Below are positions 54,667 through 64,000 of a DNA stretch of 64,000 nucleotides, piece by piece (positions within the stretch are counted from its first letter, which is position 1; each line of letters begins with the position of its first letter). The stretch is from contig JARFIW010001480.1 of NCBI GenBank assembly GCA_036346225.1, forward strand, positions 11,873,001 through 11,937,000, given 5' to 3'. The translations under genes were made by a program, and so were the position numbers. This DNA is from Platerodrilus igneus (taxonomy: Eukaryota > Arthropoda > Insecta > Coleoptera > Lycidae). The notes beneath the pieces are model-generated. The model had not been told where the DNA came from. It was given only the letters and a program-made list of their open reading frames with translations, and searched no databases.

Positions 54667-55219
54667 AGTTACATATCCCTCAAATCAATATATATGTATA
54701 ATTAAATAGAATCATTAAAACTTAAGTTAGATGCAACAATGTATAATTAAAGGACATACTACTAAAGGTTAATGGAATTTTATAAACCAGACACGAGAAC
54801 GGATGTGAATACATTGTATTCCAGACGTAACTTGACACTGCAGGTGCAGGTCACAATAGACTGTAAGAAACTTATTGTTAGAATTAAGATTGTTACTTTG
54901 TATTGTATAAATGAAAAATAAAATAGCAGACATAAGCTCTGCAGTTCCCACAAGCAATGTGAGGGGCAGAGATAGCATAAATACCCTCAGGAGCCCAAGA
55001 TGGCCAGTTAGTCTCGAGCTTCATAACTTTAACATTGTGGTTGTTCAAGCTACTCAATTTTGTTTAATTAAATTTAATTAATGAAAATAATTTTGATTGT
55101 TAAAAGCGTTAATGAATATAACGCAACCATTTGTTACTTTCTGTTTAAATAAATTTGTTAGAAAAGTTTTTGGAAGAAGCCTTTTTAAACAGCCGCGCCA
55201 AGAGGCCTAAAATCTAACT
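54667..55219 (+). repeat. Gypsy 3' LTR (or a second 5'-type LTR)
   Basis: 553 bp, AGTTA...TAACT, CGCG on both sides (54663-54666, 55220-55223). Differs from the 5' LTR at scattered positions. Confidence 0.85.
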
Positions 55220-55223
55220 CGCG

Positions 55224-56507
55224 ACCCTGAGTAAACGGTTTAGAATATTACTTAAAATCATATAATTTTCACGTAGATGACTTGAGCTGTCAAGGTTACG
55301 ACAACGGCGCGAACGAAGGGTTTTAATAATGATGTTCAATAAAATTCTAGAAATAAATCTTCGTGCTATTCTTGTACCTTGCGCCGCACGCAAGTCGGTT
55401 GGGTTGTACATTATGCAGCTATAATACATCATTAGAAATTACAAACTTGTACGATTATGTTGTACGTTTTCTTTTAAGCATTTGGTATCAGTTGGAAAAT
55501 ATATAAAAACAAAATCCCGAAATCAACACTAAAGCCACTGTCTGGGCGAATAGTACGAAAGTTCTTCGACGCCATTTAAAAAAATACAGGGTGCTTTGTG
55601 TATTTTCTGTTGAGATTTTGATGTAAAAGGATACCTCTAGTTCAGTGTTTACAATAATTAAACCATTCAAATTTTCTGTTCATTTATTATATGGCACAAT
55701 GTATTAACAAAAATGAGTATAGTTAGTAAGATCGTGCATTATCGGGCTTCAAATGTATCTAAATATATGTTACTCAATAATATTACAGTAACCAGGACGT
55801 TTGTAACAAAATGCAGAACAGAAGTCAAAGTTTCTCTTCCTTCTGTATCCTGCTACTTAGTATATATGCTAGTTATTGTACACTAAGTACATTAAACAAT
55901 CACGCTAATAACTAAATGCCTTGCATTTAATTTCTTCGTTTGTAGATTTGTAAAACTTTAGAACTGAAAACTTTCCTTGATAGTAAAAAGTATAGATATC
56001 GTTTTCTAATAAAAAACTTATTTTGGATAGGCATATTTCCAATATATACCAGACAATTTTAATTAAATTTGTGTTGTTTTTGACATAGGTATTGCATAAA
56101 ATTTGGGTTGTTATTGGCTAAGAAATAAGAAGTGTATTTTATTAAAATTTTCATAAAGCCTCTGTCGCTTCTCGTAATTGATACATAAGCTTCTGAAGTG
56201 GTCGAACGTTTCTAAAGCACTTAGTGCCAATACAATTCGTTTGACCCAGCATATGAAGGGAAAGGCACTAGTAACAGATAGAAAATAAAAGCCGCGTTCC
56301 CAAAGGGCAATTTGGAAGGACACAACTGACATAAAACGGTTTTATTCCTTGTTGATTTAAAATCGTGGGTTTTATATTGTTGTACAGAGCCACAGCGTAA
56401 AATACAATATATTTATCGATTCTCTAAATCCTGATATATGTAGCTGTTCACGACTTCATCTTTCAGATTTTACCGACATCTGCATATGTAGTTGGCGGGG
56501 GTTTACA
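55224..56507. other. AT-rich spacer
   Basis: Nothing recognised. Confidence 0.35.
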
Positions 56508-56579
56508 ATGGAAGATGTTAACTATAATTACAATACGTTAACCGTCAATCAAATGATTAATAAGTTAGTTGACTTATTG
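56508..56579 (+). CDS. Possible first coding exon of a host gene, 24 codons
   Basis: ATG in a good context (ACAATGG) opens 24 codons reading MEDVNYNYNTLTVNQMINK and then LVDLL, followed at once by GTAAGAGT, a strong splice donor in phase 0. The sequence is acidic and amphipathic, unlike chance AT-rich frames. No upstream promoter or downstream exon could be located in the remaining window, and no family is recognised, so this rests on start context, composition and donor alone. Confidence 0.25.
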
Positions 56580-57609
56580 GTAAGAGTAATCTGTATTTCT
56601 CTATTAAAAATTAGATTTTTGATATATTAGGTAAATTCATCGCTATTTCTTTGCTTTAGCTGTTAGTACGCTCACTTAGCGACGGACAATAAAATAAACA
56701 AATATTATTTCAAAACCATTAGGGTAAACCGAGTATATTCTCTACATATAATCCTTCCGATAGAAAATGAAGACGTAGATTCACCATACTTTCAATATAT
56801 ACACAAAGCCTGAGTGCAAATATAAACACACCTGTAGTTGCTGGAATAAATAAAAATATGACTAGTTAGTAGAAGTTGCTATGCAGCACTTGTAACCAAT
56901 AGGAATCATTGAAAGAACCTTATAGCTGCTTGACAATTTTAGAAATATTTTTTTCGGCAAATGCCAGAAACAAAATTAATTTTCTCTACAATTAACTCGG
57001 CATAGGGTCGCCTCAGATCCATATACAATCTTCATAGAACAACATTGGTATCTGACAAGTGTAAACCCGCCATAGAGTCGCCCCAGAACCATGTTAAAAT
57101 CTACCAAAGAAGTAACTTAAATCCTAATGAATTTTCTCCCTCAAAATAAATATAAAAAAAACGACTACTTAAGCCTTTCAATAATGCAATCGCACGCTTT
57201 TTTAATAACCATCCTCTCAATTGTATAAATAGAAACATGTTAAAAAATGTTTTCCAATTCCAAGTTATTGAATTTATATAAAATTCACCAATAAAAATTA
57301 ATCAGCTGATTTCACGTTAAGCGTATTGGCTACCTAAAGAAAGCCGATCCCAGGTCGCAACACAAATTGAAGGCAATCATTCTGTTAAACTTTAAAAAAT
57401 TTTTGCTTAGTATACTCAAACCAAATATTTCAAACATCAATAAATCAAAGTCACCTTCAATTTATGTCATAAATGTCAAACTTGAAGTTTTTATTATTAT
57501 TTTGACAACGATCCTAGGTCATGGATCGAAACGTAAATAAAGTTGATTTTAAAAACTATGAGTGGTTTAACTTCCAAAGAAGATTAACCTGAATACACAT
57601 GCTGTGTGA
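56580..57609. other. AT-rich spacer with one small duplication
   Basis: A diverged two-copy repeat lies at about 56998-57115 (GGCATAGGGTCGCCTCAGA and GCCATAGAGTCGCCCCAGA). No gene recognised unless it is an intron of the exon at 56508. Confidence 0.35.
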
Positions 57610-57693
57610 GAATTTCAGGGAACTATGTAGGCTAGATCAGAACATAAATAAGTGCAGGTACGTGTCCAACCAGTTTTAAGACGGAAAACTAAT
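57610..57693 (+). mobile_element. LINE 3'-end fragment (copy D)
   Basis: The family 3' UTR: AGAATTTCAGGGAACTATGT, CGTGTCCAACCAGTTTTAAG, GAAAACTAATG. It is immediately followed by the coding part of copy C in the same orientation. Confidence 0.65.
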
Positions 57694-58345
57694 GGCTGCG
57701 AAATACCTGCAACTAATATTGACTGTGCGAAAAGATAAATTAGAAAATATATTAAATCGCCAAATGGTTAAGTGTTGGGGGAACTTGGCAGCCACAGACT
57801 GCTTACCTCCCTTCACAACCATTGAAGGTCGGAGAAATAGGGCATATAACTGTAAAACAATAGAAAGTGATCGAACTGCATCTAACGAGAAAGAACATCG
57901 CCTATGAGGAAAGACAACAAACATAGAATAAGAAGAAAATTGTTGAAAGCATATGTGTGGAGCACAGCACAGTATGCCTATGAAATACGGGAAGTCTGAA
58001 ACGCAGACAGAAAAACGGTAGCAGCCTTTTGAAATGATGTGCTTCAGATGTATGAGGACGATAGCATGGACAGACAAATATAATAACAAATAAGTTACAG
58101 AAATAGTAGGGGAACAAGGATATCTGGGGAAAAAGAGAAATAGTAGGGTGGAATACGTTCTAAGGCATTTTTGGGCAATAGTATGTGATATATTACAAGC
58201 AGAGATAAGAAAAAAGAGGTAGATGTAGACCTAGATCAGACAGTTATAGATGACTGTGCATATTTTAGGGAAATCTGTAGGTTAGTTCAGAATAGGGAAC
58301 AATGATGGTACGCGTCTAACCAGTTCTAGGACTGAAGACCTAATG
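57694..58345 (+). pseudogene. LINE copy C, C-terminal ORF region and 3' UTR
   Basis: Reads NILNRQMVKCWGNLAATDCL, a frame change, LLKAYVWSTAQYAYEI, stops, FEMMCFRCMRTIAWTDK, and VEYVLRHFWAIV. It ends in the shared 3' UTR TAACCAGTTCTAGGACTGAA with an ATG-trinucleotide tail (ATGATGATGATG, 58342-58356). A trinucleotide tail is a feature of several RTE/CR1-like LINEs. The family matches copies A and B. Confidence 0.75.
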
Positions 58346-59088
58346 ATGATGATGACAATTATCTTGCGAGCAGAGCAAGAAGTGCTAGTAAAACATTTAA
58401 AAACCAGCCGGTTGATCAACTTTGTTGATCTATAACGATTTGGATTAATTTCCTTATCCTATCTTAATTTTTCCAGTCGACTATACTTTAAGATAATACA
58501 GAATTTCAACACCACAATAGTCCTGCTTATACAAAGATATGTTTCTACTGTATGAGGACCGAAATTAACGCTCTATATCGTTTAGTAGACAATAAGCGCC
58601 AGTCTACCAGATTATTCAAAAAAGAAGTTCCTCCGATCAATTGTGTCAACAAGCGTCATGTTCTCAAAAGAACGTCGTCCTTAAGAGGGTTTTCAGAACC
58701 AACCGCAAAAAATAGCGCCAACTCCTTCATTCAAGCTTCAACAGGCAGATATACCTATTTTCTTTATAATTTTGAAAGCGATTTTGATTTTAAATAGAAT
58801 GAAAGAAGATAATGACATAAAAATTAAAATTTTTGATTTAATTTTGAATACTCTAAAATTTGCTTATACCAAAATTAAATAAAATATTGTTGTAATTTTT
58901 ATCCCATTATCTTCAGCAAATTTTGCCCACTTCCAGATTGAAACAAAATAAAATTTTTGTTAAGTTTTTCAGTCTAAGATTGTGCCCAAATGATTTCTCC
59001 AAAAGGGACATGCAAATTTAAATCCGCCGATATTCACGCACATTCCTAATAATTCAGCAACTTTTGTTTACGTGTCGCCACAGTATAA
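58346..59088. other. AT-rich spacer
   Basis: A 81-codon frame at 58552-58797 (MRTEINALYRLVDNKRQSTR, basic) is intact, but nothing supports it as a gene. Confidence 0.3.
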
Positions 59089-59227
59089 GGCGGCTCCGTG
59101 GAGTAGTTGGAATGCATGCGACTACTATGTCCGAGGTCCCAGGTTCAAATACCGACACGGTTCGCTCGAAAAATGTTAGGCGAGAATTTTTCACAAAAAT
59201 ACGCCCTCGTTCGGATGAGAGTTAAAA
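59089..59227 (+). mobile_element. SINE head, cut by BEL/Pao 2
   Basis: GGCGGCTCCGTGGAGTAGTTGG head, B box GGTTCAAATACC (degenerate), body to GTTCGGATGAGAGTTAAAA, where the LTR of the second BEL element begins. The other half must lie beyond the right end of the window if the reading is right. Confidence 0.75.
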
Positions 59228-59621
59228 TGTAGGTAAGATTGATAAGATTAATCTAGAAATGTTAATGATAGGGAAGGACCAATTGCTATTATGTAGCAAT
59301 ACCGATGGCAGTGTAGCGGTTATGTAATAAACAGAGCAAATACGACAAACTACTTAATAAAAAATATAAATACCTTAAAGCCTGTGCCGCACTGGGCAAT
59401 AGAAGTCACACACAAAGCTAGCGGACACTCAAGACCACGCGCACTCGATGTGGTGTTGCTTTCAAGTCTCTCGTTCAACTGTTTTCTGTTCCCGTCCGAG
59501 TACGACTCATGTTACTTCACGCACTCGCACTACGGCATAAAGGTTTTACTCAAACTGTAGGGTACCCGCACTAATGGTATTTATTGTCACCACTTTTTAA
59601 TTGTTCAATGATGACGTAACA
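59228..59621 (-). repeat. BEL/Pao 2, 3' LTR
   Basis: About 394 bp. The right edge (59621, element-sense TGTTACG) is fixed by the adjacent GGTGGGCGGTA tract; the left edge is inferred from the break in the SINE and a TG at 59228. Confidence 0.6.
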
Positions 59622-59862
59622 TACCGCCCACCAAATTTATAGAATTTTGAAAAGGAAGGAAGTAGGTTGGGTGAAGGAAATCACATGGGATTTGGCCTTG
59701 CTAGGAAAACAACTAACGAAAGATATGTTGGTGCACTACAGCGAGCGATATCACCAACTATGCAAAATAAAGATATATATGTAAATAAACAAATATTTAA
59801 AAATTATATACTACCATACATGTAAGAATTGTGTATATACATCTAAGCATAAAACAAAATTA

Positions 59863-61005
59863 AAATACCGGTAGCGGTGCTAGTTTGACCAAACGTCGTT
59901 TTAATGTGCCATGTGCAGTTTTGACTTCAGCGACACGTATAATACCGTCCGCACCAGGAAAGGTATTAATGATACGAACAAACTTCCATTGAAGTGGAGA
60001 AAGCTGGTTGTCCTTAATGAGGACAATAGTGTCCTTTTCAACTTGTCGAACACCTACCTTAGAGTGCCATTTAACCTTCTGATTCAGAGTATGTAAGTAT
60101 TCATGGCTCCAGCGAGCCAAAAAATCTTGGTGGAGTTTTTGCAGGAGTTTCCACCTGTTCTTTAATGATAAAACGTTGTTTGAATGGTCCTCATCTGGTG
60201 GTGCAGAAAGAGGTTCCATAGTTAGGAAATGACCTGGTGCTAAGCAACGCAGGTCATTTGGATCCGAACTCAAAGCGCAGAGTGTCCTTGAATTTAAAAC
60301 AGATTCAATTTGAATAAAAACTGTGTAAAGTTCTTCAAAGGTAAGTTTTTGTTCGCCGATTACGCGAGCTAGGTGTGTCTTTACCGACTTAACACCGCTT
60401 TCCGACAAGCCACCGAAGTGAAGGGCGCTAGGTGGATTAAACGACCATTTTATTTTTTCTGAGGTTACTGCACTATGCAGATAACTCGTAAGCTGACGAT
60501 AGGCACCTACAAAATTAGTTCCGCAACCACTAATATTTGAGAACAGCATCCTCGACGTGCTATAAATCGTCGCAAAGCGGCAAGAAACGCGTCTGCCGAC
60601 AAATCCAAAACAAGTTCAATATGTGCTGCCTTAGTGGCAAAACAAACAAAAATACAAATATAGGCCTTAAGAGTTTTAGAGCCTCGTAGGCGGCTAGCCT
60701 TTATTAAAAGAGGGCCAGCAAAATCAACACCAACAATACTAAAGGGTTTGATTTGGGTAATACGTGCTGCCGGTAGGTCTCCCATAGGAGGAGTTACCAG
60801 GACCGGTCTGGTACGAAAACATCTATCACAAGATGATAAATAACTTCGGATTAATTTTTTAATAAAAATGATCCAAAAATTCTGTTGTATAAGATACGCT
60901 GTGGTATTAACACCGGGATGGTAATACTTTTCATGTGTTAACCGAATGATAAGTTCGGTTAATCGATGCCGCTGAGGCAATAACGCAGGAAACTTTTCGA
61001 AATAG
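59863..61005 (-). pseudogene. BEL/Pao 2 integrase and DUF5641
   Basis: From the right: FPALLPQRHRLTELIIRLTH, HEKYYHPGVNTTAYLIQQNF (H2C2 zinc region), SCDRCFRTRPVLVTPPMGDL, SIVGVDFAGPLLIKA (first Asp), FVCFATKAAHIELVLDL. After a one-base shift comes SNISGCGTNFVGAYRQL, where the second catalytic Asp is Gly. HFGGLSESGVKSVKTHLARV keeps the Glu. The DUF5641 part is intact to its end (LARWSHEYLHTLNQKVKWH, LSPLQWKFVRIINTFPGAD, LKRRLVKLAPLP). About 345 residues in two frames, much better preserved than the BEL/Pao 1 copy. Confidence 0.88.
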
Positions 61006-61031
61006 TATAACATCTCATATATAGGCAATTA

Positions 61032-61349
61032 TTAAACTGCTATATGTTCGAAGGATTGCCGTGATTCAGACGCGAAAATGTAGTCGACCCGTTTATCGAT
61101 CCGTGCTGTCATGCACGTGAGCTTTGAGGCATCTGCTTGACGTACTTGATCGATCATTATTGTAACAGATGTAATCCGCAAAAGACATATAATAAACGTG
61201 GTAGGAAGTTCCCTACCAAGATGAGGAGTTCGAAGTTGGATTCGTGGGAGAGACATGTCGCCTGGTGTATGAAAAGGAGATAAGTTAGGAGAATTGAAGA
61301 CAATCCGCAGCAGAAACAAGGTAGATAAAACGGTTCGTAAGCATGTCAA
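61032..61349 (-). CDS. Hypothetical protein in the 1.7 kb insert
   Basis: An intact frame of 105 codons. Residues 1-22 (MTCLRTVLSTLFLLRIVFNS) resemble a signal peptide. The middle is Pro/Arg-rich (LPRIQLRTPHLGRELPTT) and the end is polar (TARIDKRVDYIFASESRQSF). Balanced composition suggests it was once coding. No family recognised. Confidence 0.3.
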   Translation of the reverse strand: MTCLRTVLSTLFLLRIVFNSPNLSPFHTPGDMSLPRIQLRTPHLGRELPTTFIICLLRITSVTIMIDQVRQADASKLTCMTARIDKRVDYIFASESRQSFEHIAV

Positions 61350-62097
61350 TATGGCGTCTTTGTAGAAAATAATTCATTTGAATTTACAGCAAGCAGTTTC
61401 ACCTATAATTTCACCTATAAATTTCATCTACAAGTTTCATCGTTAAGTATAAATAAATTTTGGATTACGGAATTGATTAGTATGGTTTTGGTTCTTATGG
61501 AAGTCGATAAACTTTCGACATGATAATGCATTCATTTGTAAGGTGGTTGAGTTGCACGTGCCTGTAATCTGCAGGTGTTGTAAGTGTTGAAAGCTTTCCT
61601 TTGGTGAGTACATTGTAATTTGTTGTATCAAACACTGACCCGAACAAAAATTAAGCTTACTTGGAGGATATATAATTCTCTAAATTTTTTTTTTTTAAAT
61701 TCAATAAATTTCTAATACTTAAATGTATAATAGTTTCCTGTTAAACGATTTTGAAATTGTAGCATAGTTTCATACACTAACGTGTAAAAGCTTTTCTATT
61801 AATATAAATTATGTGCCACAGAATATAAGTAAAACAATTGGCTTGACGATTTAAGAATAGTTTAAGTGTTTTGATTACAGAATTAGAAAATTTCCGGTAA
61901 AAATAATTTCACTTTATTTAAAATATGTTAGATAATTTGGCTAAATTTCTTGTATTAATTGTTAAATTTATATTGTCGATTAAGGCACATCTTGGTTTAA
62001 CATCTGTCAGATAAACACCTGGACTTGCATGTTTACTTAAACAAGTACATGTATGTAGTAAAAATGAGTTGTATGATAAGCCGAGAACAAAGATCTT

Positions 62098-62240
62098 TGC
62101 TTGAAGCATTTGTGTAATGTTATGAAATATTAATTTTATGATGGGCATCACCCATTAACAATTGCTAGGTTTGAAGCTTTTGTTCAATGTAATGAAATGT
62201 TAATCTTATGATGGGCTTCACCCACTAGTAACTGCTAATT
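62098..62240. repeat. Tandem duplication, about 70 bp x 2
   Basis: Two units share TTGAAGC, AATGTTATGAAAT-like and ATTTTATGATGGGCATCACC-like blocks, followed by CTAGTAACTGCTA or its variant. Confidence 0.85.
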
Positions 62241-62728
62241 TTCTTAATCCAACATCGATAAGACCTGTTCACGACAAGTCTTATAATTTTAGTTGTCTTT
62301 AATTTATCATATTAATTTTTTTGTATATACAAGAACTTCAAATAACGTTATTACATATCTGCAAACTAAGGTAATAGTTTTATTTCTGAAAATTCTAGCT
62401 ACAAGGTTTAAGTGTATAAGAAACACAGTTATATTGTTGAGTATCTATCTTCAGGTATAAGTTGATTCCCTTAAGGTTTATATACGTCTTTCCTTAAGAA
62501 GATTATTTTTGTGTTTATGTGTGTGACGTAGTGGCGTCCTAAAATTGTATAAAGACAAGTTAATTAATAAAAGACCCCCACCCCATCTCATGCCTCCGCA
62601 GGAATAGACCCCGAGACTAGTCCACGAGCTTATATAATTCTTTTTGGTAACACTGTTTGGCTCTATATCACCTTAACTGAAGCCACCCTCTGCATTATAT
62701 TAACCAAAAAGTTAAAAGTTTATAACAA

Positions 62729-63720
62729 TAGGAAAGCGAAGGATGTGTCAAGCGTCTACCTACTATAAAGATATTTTGTGGATCAATAAATGGAGAAAGG
62801 TTTCGCAAGGTTATAGGTAATTTACGTGTTGCCTTGATCGAAGCTATTTCCTTTGAAAATGTAACATTTTGTACATGCCGAACGATAATCATAAGAGCAT
62901 TGTGTAATTCAATGTCTGTTAAGGGACCCGTATGACGTTGATTCGTGGGTTTAAAAAATCTATACATGTAAGCCACGATGCCTTGGATTTTATATAACTA
63001 TGAAAAGCGACTTAGTAAAATGTCAATGATGTTTGGATCTGTTTGAGCGACAAATGTGAGGATATTCTTTTCCGTAGTTACCTCAGCGATTGAAGTTGAC
63101 AATGTTGGTTGAGGCGGCCACGAGTCACTAGGGTAGTGAAGCCATTCAGGCCCCGCCCACCATAGCGAACATGAAATAACCGCGCTTGGCATTAATCCCC
63201 GAGATGCAGGATCAGCCGGGTTATGTGAAGATTTAATATAAAACCATCGACTAGGTGCAATGATTTCTTGAATGTGGCTAACACAGTTTGCCACAAATGT
63301 TTTCCAACGAAAAGGTGGAAAACGTATTCAAGTGGGAGCGACCGTAGAATCACTCCACGCTGAAACATCAAAGATTTCAATCAAGCCTCGATAAGACCGA
63401 ATGGTAAAAGAAAGTAAATCGGTTAATAAAACGGCGGCACATAATTCCAAACGTGGAATGGAAATGCGCTTAATTGGAGCTACTTTTGTTTTAGCGGTTA
63501 CAAATTGTACAGTTATTTCTCCAGTAGTTTGATTTACGAACTGGAAATATACTACCGTTGCATACCCTACCTCGCTGGAATCGCAAAACCCATGCAAATG
63601 ACAAGTAAAATGGTCCGAAGGGGATAAACAACGTGGTAACTTTAATGACGATAATAACGGCAACTCTTCTTGATACTGCTGCCATTAAGACGAAATGTCT
63701 GCTGGTGGGATGTCATCCCA
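62729..63720 (-). pseudogene. BEL/Pao 2 RNase H and linker
   Basis: HGFCDSSEVGYAT (acidic residue), AKTKVAPIKRISIPRLELCA, SAWSDSTVA, WFYIKSSHNPADPASRGLMP, LWWAGPEWLHYPSDSWPP, and then GPLTDIELHNALMIIVRHVQ, LRNLSPFIDPQNIFIVGRRL before the 1.7 kb insert. One frame change lies near 63330 and a stop near 62990. The HNPADPASRG motif is diagnostic of BEL/Pao RNase H. Confidence 0.85.
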
Positions 63721-64000
63721 ATTTAAACCTAACATCCACAGATGCTGGATTAGGCGTTTGTTAATGGGGCTAAAAACCCTAATGGGTCATATATTCTGGC
63801 AACTTGCGAAAGTATGTTGCGCATTGTACATATTGGGTTTAATGGTTTAACCCGAAATGAGAAAATATCTTCTGTAGGTGACCATTGAAGACCTAATATT
63901 TTTATTGATTCGTCAGAATCGAAATCGAATGAAGTATATTGGCAAAAATCTGACGGGATGCCTTCCAAAAAGGAAGCTAAATTAGAACTCCATTTTCGAA
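63721..64000 (-). pseudogene. BEL/Pao 2 reverse transcriptase, C-terminal end
   Basis: LEGIPSDFCQ-like start, DESIKILGLQWSPTEDIFSF, RNILSQVARIYDPLGFLAPL: the block downstream of the YMDD box in Pao polymerases. The rest of the domain is outside the window. Confidence 0.85.

Larger units (their letters stand above)
42315..55219 (+). mobile_element. Errantivirus-like Ty3/gypsy retrotransposon, no env, with nested inserts
   Basis: LTRs at 42315-42871 and 54667-55219 start AGTTACATATCC and end TCTAACT; CGCG flanks the outer sides. A primer site for tRNA-Ser follows the 5' LTR. Order: leader, gag without a Cys/His knuckle, protease, reverse transcriptase, RNase H, integrase, as in the 17.6/297/ZAM lineage. 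Only about 110 bp separate the integrase end from the copied flank, so there is no room for env. A foldback-like element (48371-50226) and an unknown insert (52221-54254) bring it to 12.9 kb. Stops and shifts occur throughout. The region just left of the 3' LTR is not a polypurine tract but a copy of the 5' flank, so the 3' end has been rearranged. Confidence 0.85.
61013..62721. mobile_element. 1.7 kb insert in BEL/Pao 2, class unknown
   Basis: Flanked by TATAACA (61006-61012, 62722-62728). On either side the BEL linker protein stops (LSYCYK) and restarts (KFPALLPQ). No terminal inverted repeats are obvious. It contains a 105-codon minus-strand frame at 61032-61349 and a 70-bp tandem duplication at 62098-62240. 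A TTGTATAAAGAC TATA-like block lies at 62547. I cannot class it. Confidence 0.6.
59228..64000 (-). mobile_element. BEL/Pao LTR retrotransposon 2 (5' part outside the window)
   Basis: The 3' LTR (59228-59621), GGTGGGCGG polypurine-like tract, DUF5641, integrase, linker, RNase H and the end of the reverse transcriptase are present in minus-strand order; the rest lies beyond 64000. The protein motifs and polypurine region closely resemble BEL/Pao 1, so they are related subfamilies, but the LTRs are not obviously alike. It is interrupted by a 1.7 kb insert (61013-62721). Confidence 0.85.

Noticed and set aside
55214..56332. Short minus-strand frames right of the gypsy element
   Set aside because: No motif, start context or repeat support.

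Overview
This looks like a piece of an insect (at least arthropod) nuclear genome. It is AT-rich, has no operon-like gene packing and no convincing intact host gene. Almost everything recognisable is a decayed transposable element of a type common in insects: BEL/Pao and Ty3/gypsy LTR retrotransposons, one with a tRNA-Ser-type primer site, a Tc1-like transposon, hAT-like and pogo-like transposases, two LINE lineages, and a tRNA-headed SINE present in at least nine pieces. Species cannot be told from the sequence alone.

Layout. 1-3.5 kb: scraps of a gypsy integrase on both strands, a LINE 3' end, and the first copy of a 1 kb dispersed repeat whose inverted partner lies at 13.75-14.76 kb. 3.9-10.7 kb: a complete but broken BEL/Pao element (minus strand) with two LTRs and a SINE inside it. 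10.9-21.4 kb: a truncated SINE, unrecognised small open frames, tandem repeats, a pogo-like transposase remnant and a CA tract. 21.4-28.7 kb: LINE copies on the minus strand, one split at its reverse transcriptase active-site box by a 3.66 kb block that holds a SINE, an R1-like LINE end (plus strand) and a 0.9 kb minisatellite with a 10-bp unit. 31.6-33.8 kb: a 2.18 kb palindromic element with terminal inverted repeats and a TAA duplication; both arms carry a divergently oriented remnant of the same unrecognised protein. 35.99-36.49 kb: a solo gypsy LTR flanked by CGCG. 38.6-42.2 kb: a hAT-like transposase gene split by a Tc1-like element, itself split by a 1.2 kb LTR-like insert. 42.3-55.2 kb: a long errantivirus-like Ty3/gypsy element (plus strand, no env), broken by a foldback-like palindrome in the reverse transcriptase and by a 2.0 kb unknown insert in the integrase. 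57.6-58.3 kb: two LINE 3' ends. 59.2-64.0 kb: a second BEL/Pao element (minus strand) that entered a SINE, is itself interrupted by a 1.7 kb insert, and runs off the window.

The parts do not form a pathway; they form a layered insertion history. In several places taking out an insert plus one copy of its target duplication brings the host reading frame back into register, which fixes both the boundaries and the order of events. The best candidates for something undescribed are the 31.6-33.8 kb palindrome with its protein, the foldback-like element at 48.4-50.2 kb, and the CGCG-targeted LTR family. Possible non-transposon coding sequence is limited to a 96-codon secretory-looking frame (34.1 kb), a 24-codon possible first exon (56.5 kb) and a few short unrecognised frames.
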